A stretch of DNA of 44,754 nt from CBDIHP01 sp965279195. Its GTDB lineage: Bacteria; Planctomycetota; Planctomycetia; Isosphaerales; Isosphaeraceae. This document shows positions 17,777 to 27,371 of the stretch, one piece after another. Under the pieces are notes generated by a model, which saw only the letters and a program-made list of their open reading frames with translations, ran no database searches and was not told the DNA's origin. The DNA lies in the NCBI GenBank assembly GCA_965279195.1, contig CBDIHP010000003.1:1-44754 (forward strand), written 5' to 3'. Made by a program: the position numbers and the translations under genes. The number at the start of each line of letters is the position of its first letter. Within the stretch, counting starts at the first letter, position 1.

Positions 17777-18712
17777 ATGTCATCGACCTTGATCTCCGAC
17801 CTCCTCGCCGTGCTCGACCAGCTCTCGGGGGGCGTGCACGCCGGGTTCCGGCCCGCCCACGCGAAGGGGTCGATGTATGCGGGGACGTTCACGCCGTCGC
17901 CCTCGGCCGCCGGCCTGACCCGCGCCCCGCACGCCTCCCGGCCCGAGACGCCGGTCACGGTGCGGTTCTCGATGTCCGCCGGCGTGCCGACCGCCGCCGA
18001 GAACGCCGCGCAGGGGTCGAGCCCCCAGGGCATGGCCATCCGGTTCCACCTGGGCGAGCACGTCCATACGGACATCGTGGCGCACTCGCACAACGGCTTC
18101 CCGGTCCGAACCGGGGAGGAATTCCTGGAGTTCCTGAGGGCGGCGGCCGCCAGCGGCCCGGGCGCGCCGGCCCCACCGCCGATCGCGGCCTTCCTCGCCG
18201 CCCACCCCCGGGCGAAGGCCTTCGCCGAGGCCCCCAAGCCGATCCCCGCGAGCTTCGCCTCGCAGCCGTACTTCGCCATCAACGCCTTCGTGTTCACGAA
18301 TGCCGACGGCGCCGCCCGCGCGGGCCGGTTCCGGATCCTGCCCGAGGGGCCCGTCGCCCACCTCTCGGCCGAGCAGGCCGCCGCGAAGACCGCCGACTTC
18401 CTCACCGCCGAACTCTCCGCGAGGCTGGCCGATGGGCCCGTCGGCTTCAAGGTCCTCGTGCAACTGGCCGGCGACGGCGACCCGGTCGACGACGCCACCG
18501 CCGTCTGGCCCGACGACCGCCCCACGGTCGAGTTCGGCACCCTGCGCCTCACGTCTCGCATCGACGAACTCTCGCCCGAGAATCGCAAGGTGATCTTCGA
18601 CCCCGTCCCCCGCGTGGACGGCATCGACCCCTCCGGCGACCCGCTGATCGAGGTCCGGTCCGAGATCTACCTCCAGAGCGGCCGCCGCCGCCGCGCCGCA
18701 GCGAGCCAGTAG
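17777..18712 (+). CDS. Catalase-family peroxidase (mini-catalase, SrpA-like)
   Basis: 311 residues, far shorter than a full catalase and matching the SrpA-like catalase-related family. Visible family blocks: GFRPAHAKGSMYAGTF with the distal heme His, the VTVRFSMSAGVP strand, GMAIRFHLGEHVHTDIVAHS, and the C-terminal DPLIEVRSEIYLQSG, which should contain the proximal heme Tyr. These enzymes reduce hydrogen or organic peroxides using heme. No signal peptide is evident, so it is likely cytoplasmic. It precedes the MDR oxidoreductase gene by 50 bases and probably shares its transcript. Confidence 0.85.
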   Translation: MSSTLISDLLAVLDQLSGGVHAGFRPAHAKGSMYAGTFTPSPSAAGLTRAPHASRPETPVTVRFSMSAGVPTAAENAAQGSSPQGMAIRFHLGEHVHTDIVAHSHNGFPVRTGEEFLEFLRAAAASGPGAPAPPPIAAFLAAHPRAKAFAEAPKPIPASFASQPYFAINAFVFTNADGAARAGRFRILPEGPVAHLSAEQAAAKTADFLTAELSARLADGPVGFKVLVQLAGDGDPVDDATAVWPDDRPTVEFGTLRLTSRIDELSPENRKVIFDPVPRVDGIDPSGDPLIEVRSEIYLQSGRRRRAAASQ

Positions 18713-18762
18713 GGTACGCTGCGACGCGCGGTGATTCGTCCGATCGAGAAAAGGAGCAAGAG

Positions 18763-19767
18763 ATGAAAGCCGTTGGACTCCACGCCCCCGGGGGCGCCGA
18801 GGCGCTGGTGGACCTGGAACTCCCCGCCCCGACGCCGGGGCCGCGCGACCTCCTGGTGCGGGTGCACGCGGTGTCGGTGAACCCGGTCGATTACAAGGTC
18901 CGCTCGGGCATGGCCGGGGGCTGGGAGGGGGCGAAGGTCCTCGGCTGGGACGCCGCCGGGGTGGTCGAGGCCGTGGGGCCGGGCGTCTCGCTGTTCAGGC
19001 CCGGCGACGAGGTCTTCTACGCCGGCGACCGCACCCGCGAGGGCACCAACAGCGAGCTGCACGTCGTGGACGAGCGGATCGTCGGGCCCAAGCCGAAGTC
19101 GCTGGATTTCGCCGCCGCGGCCGCCCTGCCGCTCACCTCGCTCACCGCCTGGGAGCTGCTGTTCGAACGCATGCGCGTGCCCTACGGCAACAAGGGGCGG
19201 AAGGGGACGCTGCTGGTGATCGGCGGCGCGGGGGGCGTCGGCTCGATTTTGATCCAGCTCGCCCGGCGGCTCACCGGCCTGACCGTCGTCGCCACCGCCT
19301 CCCGGCCCGAGACCGTCGCCTGGGTCAAGGAGATGGGGGCGCACCACGCCGTCGACCACCGCACGCCGCTCGACCAGGCCCTCAAGGGCATCGGCATCGC
19401 CCAGGCCGAGTACGTCGCCTCGCTCACCGCCACCGACGCCCACCTCCCCGCCATCGCCGAGCTGATCGCCCCCCAGGGCCACATGGCGCTGATCGACGAC
19501 CCCAAATCGCTGGACATCCTGAAGTTCAAGCGCAAGAGCGTGACCATCTCCTGGGAGCTGATGTTCACCCGCTCGCTGTTCCAGACCCCCGACATGATCG
19601 AGCAGCACCGGATCCTCGCCGAGGTCTCCGCCCTGGTCGACGCCGGCGTGCTCCGCAGCACCCTCGCCACCCAGTCCGCCCCCATCAACGCCGCCAACCT
19701 CCGCGCCCTGCACGAGATCGCCGAGAACGGCACCGCCATCGGCAAGAACGTCCTGGTGGGCTTCTGA
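18763..19767 (+). CDS. Zinc-independent MDR oxidoreductase (ZADH/quinone-oxidoreductase-like)
   Basis: 334 residues. N-terminal GroES-like fold (MKAVGLHAPGGAEALVDLEL, then VRVHAVSVNPVDYKVRSG) and Rossmann fold LLVIGGAGGVGSILIQLARR (AxxGxxG motif). The zinc-ligand cysteines of classical alcohol dehydrogenases are missing. The pattern matches the zinc-type ADH family proteins close to NADPH:quinone oxidoreductase, which reduce quinones or activated double bonds. Strong AAAGGAG upstream of ATG 18763. It follows the peroxidase, forming a redox-stress pair, and converges with the PIN gene only 9 bases after its stop. Confidence 0.88.
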   Translation: MKAVGLHAPGGAEALVDLELPAPTPGPRDLLVRVHAVSVNPVDYKVRSGMAGGWEGAKVLGWDAAGVVEAVGPGVSLFRPGDEVFYAGDRTREGTNSELHVVDERIVGPKPKSLDFAAAAALPLTSLTAWELLFERMRVPYGNKGRKGTLLVIGGAGGVGSILIQLARRLTGLTVVATASRPETVAWVKEMGAHHAVDHRTPLDQALKGIGIAQAEYVASLTATDAHLPAIAELIAPQGHMALIDDPKSLDILKFKRKSVTISWELMFTRSLFQTPDMIEQHRILAEVSALVDAGVLRSTLATQSAPINAANLRALHEIAENGTAIGKNVLVGF

Positions 19768-19776
19768 GCGGGGAAT

Positions 19777-20244
19777 TCACTCGGGGTTTTCGATGGAATC
19801 CCATGCGAGGGCGGTGATCCCCGGGAACCTCGCGAGGTGGCGTGCGTTGGTCGTGGCGATCGTCACGGTATCCTCCGGATTGACGAGCGTCCAGGACTGG
19901 GCGGCCAGGATGCAATCGGCGTCGAGCGAGCGAGTGTCGGCCGTCGGCCGGCCCACGCGACGAATCGCGGCCCAGAATTCGGCCGCCTGTCGCATGGCGA
20001 CGGTGGTGATCGGCAGATAATCGAGTGTCGAGGCCAGCCGTTCGAGCCGGAGCAACCCGGCCGTCGCCCCGACCCGGATCAATTCCCGCCGCACCTCATA
20101 CTCGACGATCTCGGGGATGACGATTCTCGTGCCGGCCCCCTCCATCCTCCGGATCCAATCGCGGCAACGGTCGGCGTCGGCCTTTCCCCGGGGCTTGCTG
20201 GCGAGGCCGGTCGGGCCGGCGTCGAGGACCACGATCCTGGCCAC
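19777..20244 (-). CDS. PIN-domain ribonuclease toxin (VapC-like)
   Basis: 155 residues. PIN acidic residues are visible: D8 in VVLDAGP, Glu45/48 in IVIPEIVEYEVRREL, D108/D110 in SLDADCILAAQ, and the C-terminal TIATTNARHLARF with the Thr/Asn typical of the fourth strand. PIN toxins cut RNA, often tRNA or rRNA, using Mg ions. The gene begins 3 bases after the stop of the small gene before it, the usual antitoxin-toxin arrangement. Length is slightly above the common 130-140 residues, with a Lys/Asp-rich insertion after strand 1 (KPRGKADADR). Confidence 0.85.
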   Translation of the reverse strand: MARIVVLDAGPTGLASKPRGKADADRCRDWIRRMEGAGTRIVIPEIVEYEVRRELIRVGATAGLLRLERLASTLDYLPITTVAMRQAAEFWAAIRRVGRPTADTRSLDADCILAAQSWTLVNPEDTVTIATTNARHLARFPGITALAWDSIENPE

Positions 20245-20247
20245 GAT

Positions 20248-20472
20248 TCACGGACCCTCAGCGAACAACGGGCGATGAGGCCGGGCTTCGTCGATCCCGC
20301 GCAGGACTTCGTCCCAGACGGCGTCGGTGTCGGTCGGGTCCGTGATGCCTTCGATCTCATCGAGTGCGCGGTGGACTCGTTCGGTGCGGGCCCGACGCCC
20401 GGCCTCGTCGAGAGATTCCAGACCGATCGGCGGCGATCCCTCGGGCCGGGCCGATCTCGGTGCGATGGACAT
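20248..20472 (-). CDS. Putative antitoxin for the PIN toxin
   Basis: 74 residues. No standard DNA-binding fold (AbrB, RHH, Phd) is recognisable. It is charged and mostly helical, with SLDEAGRRARTERVHRALDE in the middle and a C-terminal acidic tail likely to contact the toxin. Strong AAGGAGG ribosome site upstream of ATG 20472. Three bases separate it from the PIN gene. Its role is inferred from position; the sequence alone would not identify it. Confidence 0.65.
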   Translation of the reverse strand: MSIAPRSARPEGSPPIGLESLDEAGRRARTERVHRALDEIEGITDPTDTDAVWDEVLRGIDEARPHRPLFAEGP

Positions 20473-20547
20473 GAAAGGGCCTCCTTACGAACGAGCTACC
20501 CGTCGCCCGACGATCCCCCGTCCGCGACGACCGACGCCCTCACTCAA

Positions 20548-20576
20548 GAGATAGGTCGGATTCCCCGCGTTGTCAA
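20548..20576 (-). promoter_or_regulatory. Sigma-70-like promoter for the toxin-antitoxin pair
   Basis: Reading the minus strand: TTGACA (exact -35 consensus, plus strand 20571-20576), 17 bases, then TATCTC as -10 (20548-20553). It lies about 75 bases before the antitoxin start. The -10 is only a half match, but spacing and -35 are ideal. Confidence 0.5.
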
Positions 20577-20600
20577 ATGCCTCAGCCCGTCCAGCCCGGC

Positions 20601-21734
20601 TCAGGCGAGGCGGGTCACGGTGCAGGGGCGGCCGGTCTCGGACTCGATGTTCGAGCGGATCTCGGCCACGAGGGCGTCGGCCCGGCCGTCGGGCATGTCG
20701 CCCTCGATGAGCAGGTCGACGGCGTCGACGTCGAGCTTGATGGTGACCGGGACGCCGGAAATTGTGATCTGATGTTCCATCGAATAGGCCGCGTCTTCCG
20801 GGGGCTCGTGGTCGAACACCTTGGGCAGCAGGGCTTCGGGGCGGATGTAGAGGAACAGGTCCTTCGTGGCGTTCGCCAGCACCGCGGCGGCGTCGGCCAT
20901 CTCGGGCGAGTCCTGCCAGCTCGCGTCGCCCCAGTCGCATTTCATGAAGGCCGCGTTGAGCACCTTGCCCCCGGCGTCGGCGATCGTGTACTGCCGCCAG
21001 GACCTGGTGGTGAGGCGGGACCAATCGCCGGTGGCCAGGTCGTAGGCGAAGTCGTCGAGGTTGCGGCGGATCTCGCCCTTGACCGACTGCGGGTCGATCA
21101 CCTTGCCGCCCCGGATGATGATCCGCCCGTCGACCAGCTCGGCCTCGTGGCCGAAGATCCAGCCCGGAACGTCGCCGATGGAGGGCAGGGGGGCGAACCG
21201 GAGGGTGCCAAGGTCGAGCTCCATCACCGGCGTGGTCCCCGGATGACGCTGTCCCTGGTAGCCGAGCCGGCCGATCACGACGATGCGGTCGCCGACGAGC
21301 GTGGCCGTGTGGAAGTCGGTCGGCGGGAAGGCGTCCTCGGGGTAGCCGAAGATCTCGACCGAGCCGTCGGGCCCGAGAATAATGACGTCGTTATAGATGC
21401 AGAAGTCCGGGTCGTAGTAGTCCTCGTGCTCGCCGCCGATGCAGGCGACCCGGCCGTCGGGGAGCGTCGTCCGCGAGGTGCCGTAGCGGTCGAACGTCCA
21501 GACCGGCCCGCCCGTGTGATCGACGTCGACGCCGAAGTGCCGCCGCAAGGTGCCCGGCCACCGCTTGAGTTCGCCCGGCCGGGGTTCGTGCTCCTCGCCC
21601 CTCTCTTCCCGTTCGCGATGATTCTCCGCCTGTCGCACCATCCACTCCCAGAACGGCACGCGCATGCGTTCGGGGTTGGCCGCGCCGAAGCGGCGGCCCT
21701 TCTGGGACGCGAACATCTCGCGGGTGAGTTCCAA
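20601..21734 (-). CDS. Kelch-like beta-propeller protein, cytoplasmic
   Basis: 377 residues, function not recognised. The N-terminus (MFASQKGRRFGAANPERMRV, PFWEWMVRQ) is followed by a propeller-like region with strands DGRVACIGGEHEDYY, HTATLVGDRIVVIGRLGY and ELVDGRIIIRGGKV, which resemble kelch blades. The C-terminal 130 residues contain an alpha/beta region ending in PVTIKLDVDAVDLLIEGDMP. No signal peptide, so likely cytoplasmic. Start chosen is TTG 21734 because GGGAGG lies eight bases upstream; ATG 21716 (MFASQ) is the alternative. Divergent from the esterase gene. Confidence 0.65.
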   Translation of the reverse strand: MELTREMFASQKGRRFGAANPERMRVPFWEWMVRQAENHREREERGEEHEPRPGELKRWPGTLRRHFGVDVDHTGGPVWTFDRYGTSRTTLPDGRVACIGGEHEDYYDPDFCIYNDVIILGPDGSVEIFGYPEDAFPPTDFHTATLVGDRIVVIGRLGYQGQRHPGTTPVMELDLGTLRFAPLPSIGDVPGWIFGHEAELVDGRIIIRGGKVIDPQSVKGEIRRNLDDFAYDLATGDWSRLTTRSWRQYTIADAGGKVLNAAFMKCDWGDASWQDSPEMADAAAVLANATKDLFLYIRPEALLPKVFDHEPPEDAAYSMEHQITISGVPVTIKLDVDAVDLLIEGDMPDGRADALVAEIRSNIESETGRPCTVTRLA

Positions 21735-21908
21735 CGGCGGCCTCCCTGTTCGATCCGGCCTGGTCCCGGGCCGGTCCAGTACATCCGCGCGGTCGCGGGT
21801 CGTCAAGCACGAGACCGATGCCGCCACCCCGTGTGTGGCCCGGTGCGGCGGCGTCGGCCAGGCGTTATGATGGCCGCGGGTGCGACCCTGGGGTTTCGGA
21901 GGTGCGCG

Positions 21909-22919
21909 ATGACGCGTCGATTCGGGATAATCGTGGTGATATGCATCGGAGTCGTCGCGGCCGCCTCGGCGGGGGATCTCGCGCCGCCGGGGAAGGTCTC
22001 GCCCGAGGGCGTGGCCTATCTCGCGAGATTGCGCAAGAATGTCCCGTTCGGGACGAAGGAGTTCGACCTCAAGGGCCTCCGGGCCGGCATGGGGGCGAGG
22101 CTCAAGTCGACGGTGGAGGGCGTGAAGCTGGTGCCGGTGAAGGTCGGCGACGTCCCCTGCGAGTGGGTGCTCGCCCCGGGGGCCGACCCGGATGTGCGGC
22201 TGCTTTATATTCACGGCGGCGGATTCGTCTCGGGCTCCGGCGGGCGGTACCTGCCGCTGGCGTCGCACCTGTCGGATCGGGCGAAGTGCGCGGTGCTCCT
22301 GGTCGATTATCGGCTCGCCCCCGAGCACCCCTTCCCGAAGGGACTCGACGATTGCGTCGATGCTCACGACTGGATGACGCGGAACGCCCCCGACGGCGCT
22401 CGCCCCGCGCGGGCGACCTTCGTGGCGGGGGACTCGGCCGGCGGCGGGCTGACCTTGTCGACCGTCCTGGCGCTCAAGGGCCGCAAGAAGGCCCTGCCGG
22501 CCGGGGCCATCCCCATCTCGCCGGTCACCGACTTCACGCTCGCGAGCGAGTCCCTGAAGACCGTGGTCGACCCGATCATCAGCGCCCGGACGATGCCGGT
22601 GTTCCGCGACTACTACCTGGGCAAGTCCGACCCGAAGGACCCGCTGGCCTCGCCCGTGTTCGGCGACTATCGCGGGCTGCCCCCCTTGCTGATCGTGGCC
22701 GGCGAGCACGAGATGCTCCGCGACGACGCCGTCCGGGTCGCCGCCAGGGCCAGGGCCGACGGCCTCGCCGTCACGCTCGAAATCTGGCCCGGCATGTTCC
22801 ACGTCTTCCAGTCGCACGAGCCCCTGCTCCCCGAAGCGAAGGCGTCGATTGAACATATGGCCGAGTTCATCCGTTCGCACGTCCCGGCGTCCCCCCGGGG
22901 CGCGTCCGGTTCGCCTTGA
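21909..22919 (+). CDS. Secreted alpha/beta-hydrolase esterase, HSL family
   Basis: 336 residues with a signal peptide (RRFGIIVVICIGVVAAASAG). Hormone-sensitive-lipase-type features: oxyanion motif HGGG at 102-105 (LLYIHGGGFVSGSGG), VDYRLAPEHPFP, nucleophile elbow GDSAGG with Ser176, acid region VAGEHEMLRDDA near 264-275, and catalytic His298 in GMFHVF. Such enzymes hydrolyse short- to medium-chain esters. ATG 21909 is preceded by GGAGG. Probably periplasmic. The surface-protein gene begins 83 bases later on the same strand. Confidence 0.9.
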   Translation: MTRRFGIIVVICIGVVAAASAGDLAPPGKVSPEGVAYLARLRKNVPFGTKEFDLKGLRAGMGARLKSTVEGVKLVPVKVGDVPCEWVLAPGADPDVRLLYIHGGGFVSGSGGRYLPLASHLSDRAKCAVLLVDYRLAPEHPFPKGLDDCVDAHDWMTRNAPDGARPARATFVAGDSAGGGLTLSTVLALKGRKKALPAGAIPISPVTDFTLASESLKTVVDPIISARTMPVFRDYYLGKSDPKDPLASPVFGDYRGLPPLLIVAGEHEMLRDDAVRVAARARADGLAVTLEIWPGMFHVFQSHEPLLPEAKASIEHMAEFIRSHVPASPRGASGSP

Positions 22920-23002
22920 CCGATCCCCGGCTCGCGGCCACAATCCCGCGCCCGGGGGCCCCAGACCCCCGGCGCATCCCGATCGTCCCGCGAGACCCGA
23001 CG

Positions 23003-26000
23003 ATGAACCGCATCCCCCCCCGGCGGCGCCCCGGCTTCGACCACCTGGAACAGCGCCTGGCGCTCGCCGGCTCGATCGAGGGCACCGTCTTCGACGACCT
23101 CAACCGCGACGGCGCCCGCCAGCCCGGCGAGCCCAGCCTCCCCGGCCGCACCGTCTTCCTCGACGCCAACACCAACGGCAAGTTCGACGTCGGCGAGCGG
23201 TCGACCGCCACGGTCACCGACGGCCGCTATACGTTCGCCGGCGTGCCGGCCGGCAACCAGGTCGTTCGGACGGTCGGGCAACCGGGCCGCACGCTGATCT
23301 CGCCCGCCGTGCCCATCGACGGGCTCAGCACCCTGATCCCCGTGACGACCCGGCGCGAGGTCATCTTCGACGGCAAGCGCAATCAACTCCTGATCACCAC
23401 GACCGACGGCGACCTCTACCGCTACGACCTGGCGACCCGGACCCTCCTGGCCCCGATCGACGTCGGCCTGTACCTCGGAGGCGGGGATATCACTGAGGAT
23501 GGCAAATATCTCTACGTGACGGAGTCATTGAGGGGGCTGGGGCAGGGGGTCGTGCACAAGGTCGACCTGGACACGGGGGCCGTCACCGACCTGCACTACG
23601 AGGCCGCTGACGGCGAGGGGGGTGGGCTCGACCTCAAGATCGCCGCCAATGGCGTGGCGATCGTGACAACGCAGTATCGCGGGTCGGGATTCACGCTGGT
23701 GCGATTCATCGACCTGGCGACGGACGCGATCCGGGAGGAATCCACCCACGCCGTCGGCGGGGTCGGGGCGACGATCCGCCGGGGGGCCGACCGCTCGCTG
23801 CTATTCTTCGAGCAGGGCGACTTCTCCAACGGGCCTGTGTTCACCTACGATGCCAGGACGGCCGCGTTCTCGCCGGCCCGCCCGACCAACACCTACCTGG
23901 GCGACGGCTCGCAAGCGGTCAATCGCGATGGCTCGCAGATGGCGATCATCATCTCGGGCCAACTCTCGCTGATCCGGCCCGACTTCTCCACGGTCAAACT
24001 GCTGGGGACGGCCTACGGTGGTGCGGTCTTCGACCCGGTGCGCGACGTGCTCTACGCGCTGAACGGGAAGATGCGCCAGATCATGGCCTACGACACCCGC
24101 ACCGGGGCCGAACTCTATCGTCTCGATGCGGGCGAGGCGACGGAGGGCCTGGGCACCTTCCCCCCAACCGTACTGGCCCTCCAGTTCGCGATCAGCGACG
24201 ACGGCAACACGCTCTTCCTCGCGACACCATCCGGGGTCCGCTCCTATGCGCTGGATAATCCCGGCCGGGGCGTCTTCCTGACCGAGGGCACGACCGTTTC
24301 GGGCCTGGATTTCGCGTACACCGCGGCGCTCGCCCCGGCCGCGCCCCCCCATTCTCAGCGTCGCCGGGCCGGTGCCCTCCGCGGAGGGCACCGGGATCAT
24401 GCCCGAGGCCGTGTTCACCGTGACCCTCTCAAGGCCGAGCGATCGGTCGGTCACGGTCCATTACCGCACGAAGGAGGGCACCGCCAGCCCCCTCGATGAT
24501 TACCTGGGCGCCAGCGGTACCTTGACGTTCGCGCCGGGGGAGACATCGAAAACCGTCGCCATCAAGGTCCACGGCGATGCGACCGTCGAGCCGGACGAGG
24601 ATTTCAGCCTGGAGATCTCGGATCCGACCGGGGCGGTGATCTCCGGCGTCTCAAGCAGGGCGACCGCCACGATCCTCAACGACGACCGCGACCCGCCGCG
24701 GATCGAACTCCTCCCCCCGAACCTCGCGATGTACGAGGGGGATGAGAGGCATGCAAGCCGGGAATTCGGGGTCTCGCTCTCCAAGGCATACGACCTCCCC
24801 GTGACCGTGAAATACCAGACCCAGGACAAGACCGCGACCGCCGGCGTCGACTACGAGCCGGTCTCCGGGACCCTGACCTTCGCCCCGGGCGAGACCCAGA
24901 AAACCGCCTCCATCGAGGTGATCGGCGACACCTTGTTTGAGGAGACCGAGACCGTCCGCCTTCTCCTCTCCGAACCGGTGAACGGCGTGATCTCGGACGG
25001 ATCCGCCGGGGCGATCCTGACCATCTATAACGACGATCCATTGGTCCCGGTGCTCAGCCTCTCGCAGGATTCCATCGTCGTGCCTGAGGGCGATGCGGGG
25101 TCGAAATCGATCGACATCAGGGTGAAACTCTCGCCTCCCGCGACCGTGCCCGTCACGGTGAATTATGCCGCGCTCGGCGGCACGGCGGTCGCTGGCTCGG
25201 ATTTCGTGGCCGACACGGGAACTTTTACGATCCCCGCCGGGGAGGTTTCGGGCACCATCCGGATCAAGCTGTTCGGGGACCGCGATGTCGAGCCTGATGA
25301 GTCGTTCCGAATTCTCCTCTCCGATCCATTCAATGCACCGATCGAGGGCCCGAACCTGGTGACGGTGACGATCCTGAACGATGACACTCTGGTCATCCCC
25401 TCAGGACTATTCACATTCGCCACCGCTGGCTTCCGCGCCTCGGAGGCCGACGGCCAGGCGTTCGTGACGATCACCCGCACCGACGGCTCGGCGGCGGGGG
25501 CGTCGGTGGTGCTGAGCACGTCGGACGGCTCCGCGAAGGCGGGGGTGAATTACAAGGGCGTGAGCAAGACGATCACGTTCCTCGCCGGCCAGACGCAGCA
25601 GACGGTGGCCATCCCGATCCTCGGCGACGGCAAGTTCACGGGGCAGCAGGCCCTCGGCCTGACGCTCTCGCGGCCGGGAGGCGGGGCGTCGCTGGGGGCG
25701 ATTTCGAGGGCGACCCTGTCGATCGACGAGGCCGACCCCCGGCCGTTCGCCAGGGCGAGACAGGTCGCGTTGACCTACAAGCAGAAGGCCGTCTCCGCGA
25801 TCGTGGTCGACTTCGACACCCCGCTCGACGCCCCCTCCGCCTCGATCGCGACGAACTACCGGCTCGCTCTCCTCAATGCGCAAGGCAAGCCCGTCAAGCC
25901 CTACACCATCGCCTCCGCCGCCTACGACGCCGGCCGCAAGCGCCTCACACTGACCCTGAAGAAGGCCATCGCCTGGAGCGGCCGCGTCCAGCTCACCGCC

Positions 26001-26102
26001 CCCGGCGTGAAGGACGCCTTCAAGCGCCCCTTCGGCGGCTCCCCCGACGCCCCCGTGGCCACCCTGACCCGCATCCGTGGGAAAATCTCGATTTCGACAT
26101 GA
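23003..26102 (+). CDS. SdrD-B / Calx-beta surface protein, split by a frameshift
   Basis: Start ATG 23003. The leader RRRPGFDHLEQRLALAG is an LEPR-XLL-like motif. Residues about 22-90 form an SdrD-B-like domain (GSIEGTVFDDLNRDGARQPG, DANTNGKFDVGE). About 95-445 look like a beta-propeller of repeated strands (DGDLYRYDLATR, VRSYALDNPG). At a run of seven C (24344-24350) the frame breaks: the first frame runs on in arginine-rich text to 24499. The next frame continues as PILSVAGPVPSAEGTG into four Calx-beta domains, each with E-D-F/V-D-Y or similar calcium-type loops and ending in ILNDD, IYNDD or SIDEAD, plus an SbsA-like C-terminal domain to 26102. One C fewer joins both into about 1033 residues. 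Either a sequence error or a real break. Confidence 0.8.
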
Positions 26103-26142
26103 TTGAGAGCGGTTCGCCTGTTTGTGTGTAGGGCGTTCTGTG

Positions 26143-26350
26143 CGAATGCGCCGGGCGCGGGTCGAATGCGCTGGGCGCGGGTCTCCAGACCCCGCCCCTG
26201 GCTTCGCCGCGCCGCACCACCGAACCGGGTCTCCAGACCCATTCCGGGAAGGCCTTGACGTCGGGGCATTTGATGGATGGGTCTGGAGACCCGCCCCTGT
26301 GGTACCGCATCTCAGGGCAAGGGCGGGGTCGGGAGACCCGCGCCCAGCGC
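26143..26350. repeat. Nested inverted repeats with GGGTCTCCAGACCC cores
   Basis: Outer arms 26168-26197 and 26321-26350 are inverted copies with 29 of 30 matches. Inner arms 26226-26242 and 26277-26293 are inverted copies at 17 of 17. All four share GGTCTCC-(A/C)-GACC. The left outer arm is preceded by a 20-bp tandem duplication (26143-26162 and 26163-26182, one mismatch). No ORF or transposase inside. This fills most of the gap 26103-26477 between the Calx-beta gene and the next gene. Confidence 0.75.
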
Positions 26351-26477
26351 TTCCGTCCTTCGCCCCGCGATCCAGGCTGTCGTCCTCCGCGACGGCCGCT
26401 CCGGCAGTCCCTTGAACCGCGCCGGCGAGCGTGGGACAGTTGCCCCGGATCCAACGGCGAACAAAGGGGCGAGAACC

Positions 26478-27347
26478 ATGTCGGGCATCACGAGGCGGGA
26501 CTGGCTGGCGGGCGGCGGGCTGGCGCTGGGGGCGGCGGGCGTGGCCGTCGGTGGGGCAGGGGGGATTGAGGTCACCGACTTCAACCGGTCTTGCCTGCGG
26601 TTCCGGGTCGACACCACCAAGAAGCCGCCCAAGACCGTCTCGCGCAAGCTACCGATGACGCTCAATAATGTGCGGATGTTGCTCGACTCCCGGGTCGTGC
26701 TCACCGACCTGAAGGACAACAGCACGCGCGAGTTCGTGCTCTCGGCCTCGTGCAAGAGCGAGCAGGTCTGGGTCAAGAAGGATGTCTGGCACGAACCGAA
26801 TGCCGACATGTGCATGATCCTGGGATCCGACGCCTTCCTGGTCTACAAGCGCTGGGATAAGGCCGACAAGGGCGTGATGCGGTTCCCGGCGAGCCTGGGC
26901 GTGCAGCCCGAGCGGCAGGTCGACGACCCCCGCGACAGCTTCGACCGCCACTCCATCGACCTCGCCCGCCGACCCGCGCGGGAATTGACCGACCTCGACG
27001 CCATCCTCGCCGTCCTGGAGACCGGCACGCCGGTCGTCTCTCGGACCGAATACGAATCGGCGAATCATCGCGTGATGATCGAATATCCCGTCAAGACCGT
27101 CAACTTCAGCGAGCGCGAGCGCTACTACCAGGTCGACACCGGCCCGGTCCTGCTCCCCGACTTCTCGCGCCCCTCGACGCACCCCATCGACCGCCTCGAC
27201 CTCGCCTTCGTCGCCCACAACGAGCCGGGGTGGGCCGAATTCCTCGCCTGCCAGCCCACGCCCCTCGCCCCCGACATCAAGGTCCACCACTACTCCCGCG
27301 TCGTCCGGATCGAAGGCACGAGGAACCGGCTGTTCGCGGTCGATTGA
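26478..27347 (+). CDS. Tat-exported hypothetical protein
   Basis: 289 residues, family not recognised. N-terminus MSGITRRDWLAGGGLALGAA is a clear twin-arginine signal followed by a Gly/Ala-rich hydrophobic segment, so export as a folded protein is likely. The mature part is beta-rich with charged surface, including REFVLSASCKSEQVWVKKDV and RYYQVDTGPVLLPDF. No catalytic motif or cofactor site can be assigned. Start at ATG 26478, just before the RR motif; only a weak GGGGCGAG site precedes it. It converges with the membrane hydrolase-like gene, 24 bases between stops. Confidence 0.6.
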   Translation: MSGITRRDWLAGGGLALGAAGVAVGGAGGIEVTDFNRSCLRFRVDTTKKPPKTVSRKLPMTLNNVRMLLDSRVVLTDLKDNSTREFVLSASCKSEQVWVKKDVWHEPNADMCMILGSDAFLVYKRWDKADKGVMRFPASLGVQPERQVDDPRDSFDRHSIDLARRPARELTDLDAILAVLETGTPVVSRTEYESANHRVMIEYPVKTVNFSERERYYQVDTGPVLLPDFSRPSTHPIDRLDLAFVAHNEPGWAEFLACQPTPLAPDIKVHHYSRVVRIEGTRNRLFAVD

Positions 27348-27371
27348 GCCGGCCCCGCGTCGTCCGCACGC

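Noticed and set aside
20577..22919. A 780-codon open frame on the plus strand running into the esterase
   Set aside because: Its first 440 codons are the antisense of the kelch-like gene and read as low-complexity Gly/Val/Arg text; the esterase has its own signal peptide, ribosome site and start at 21909.
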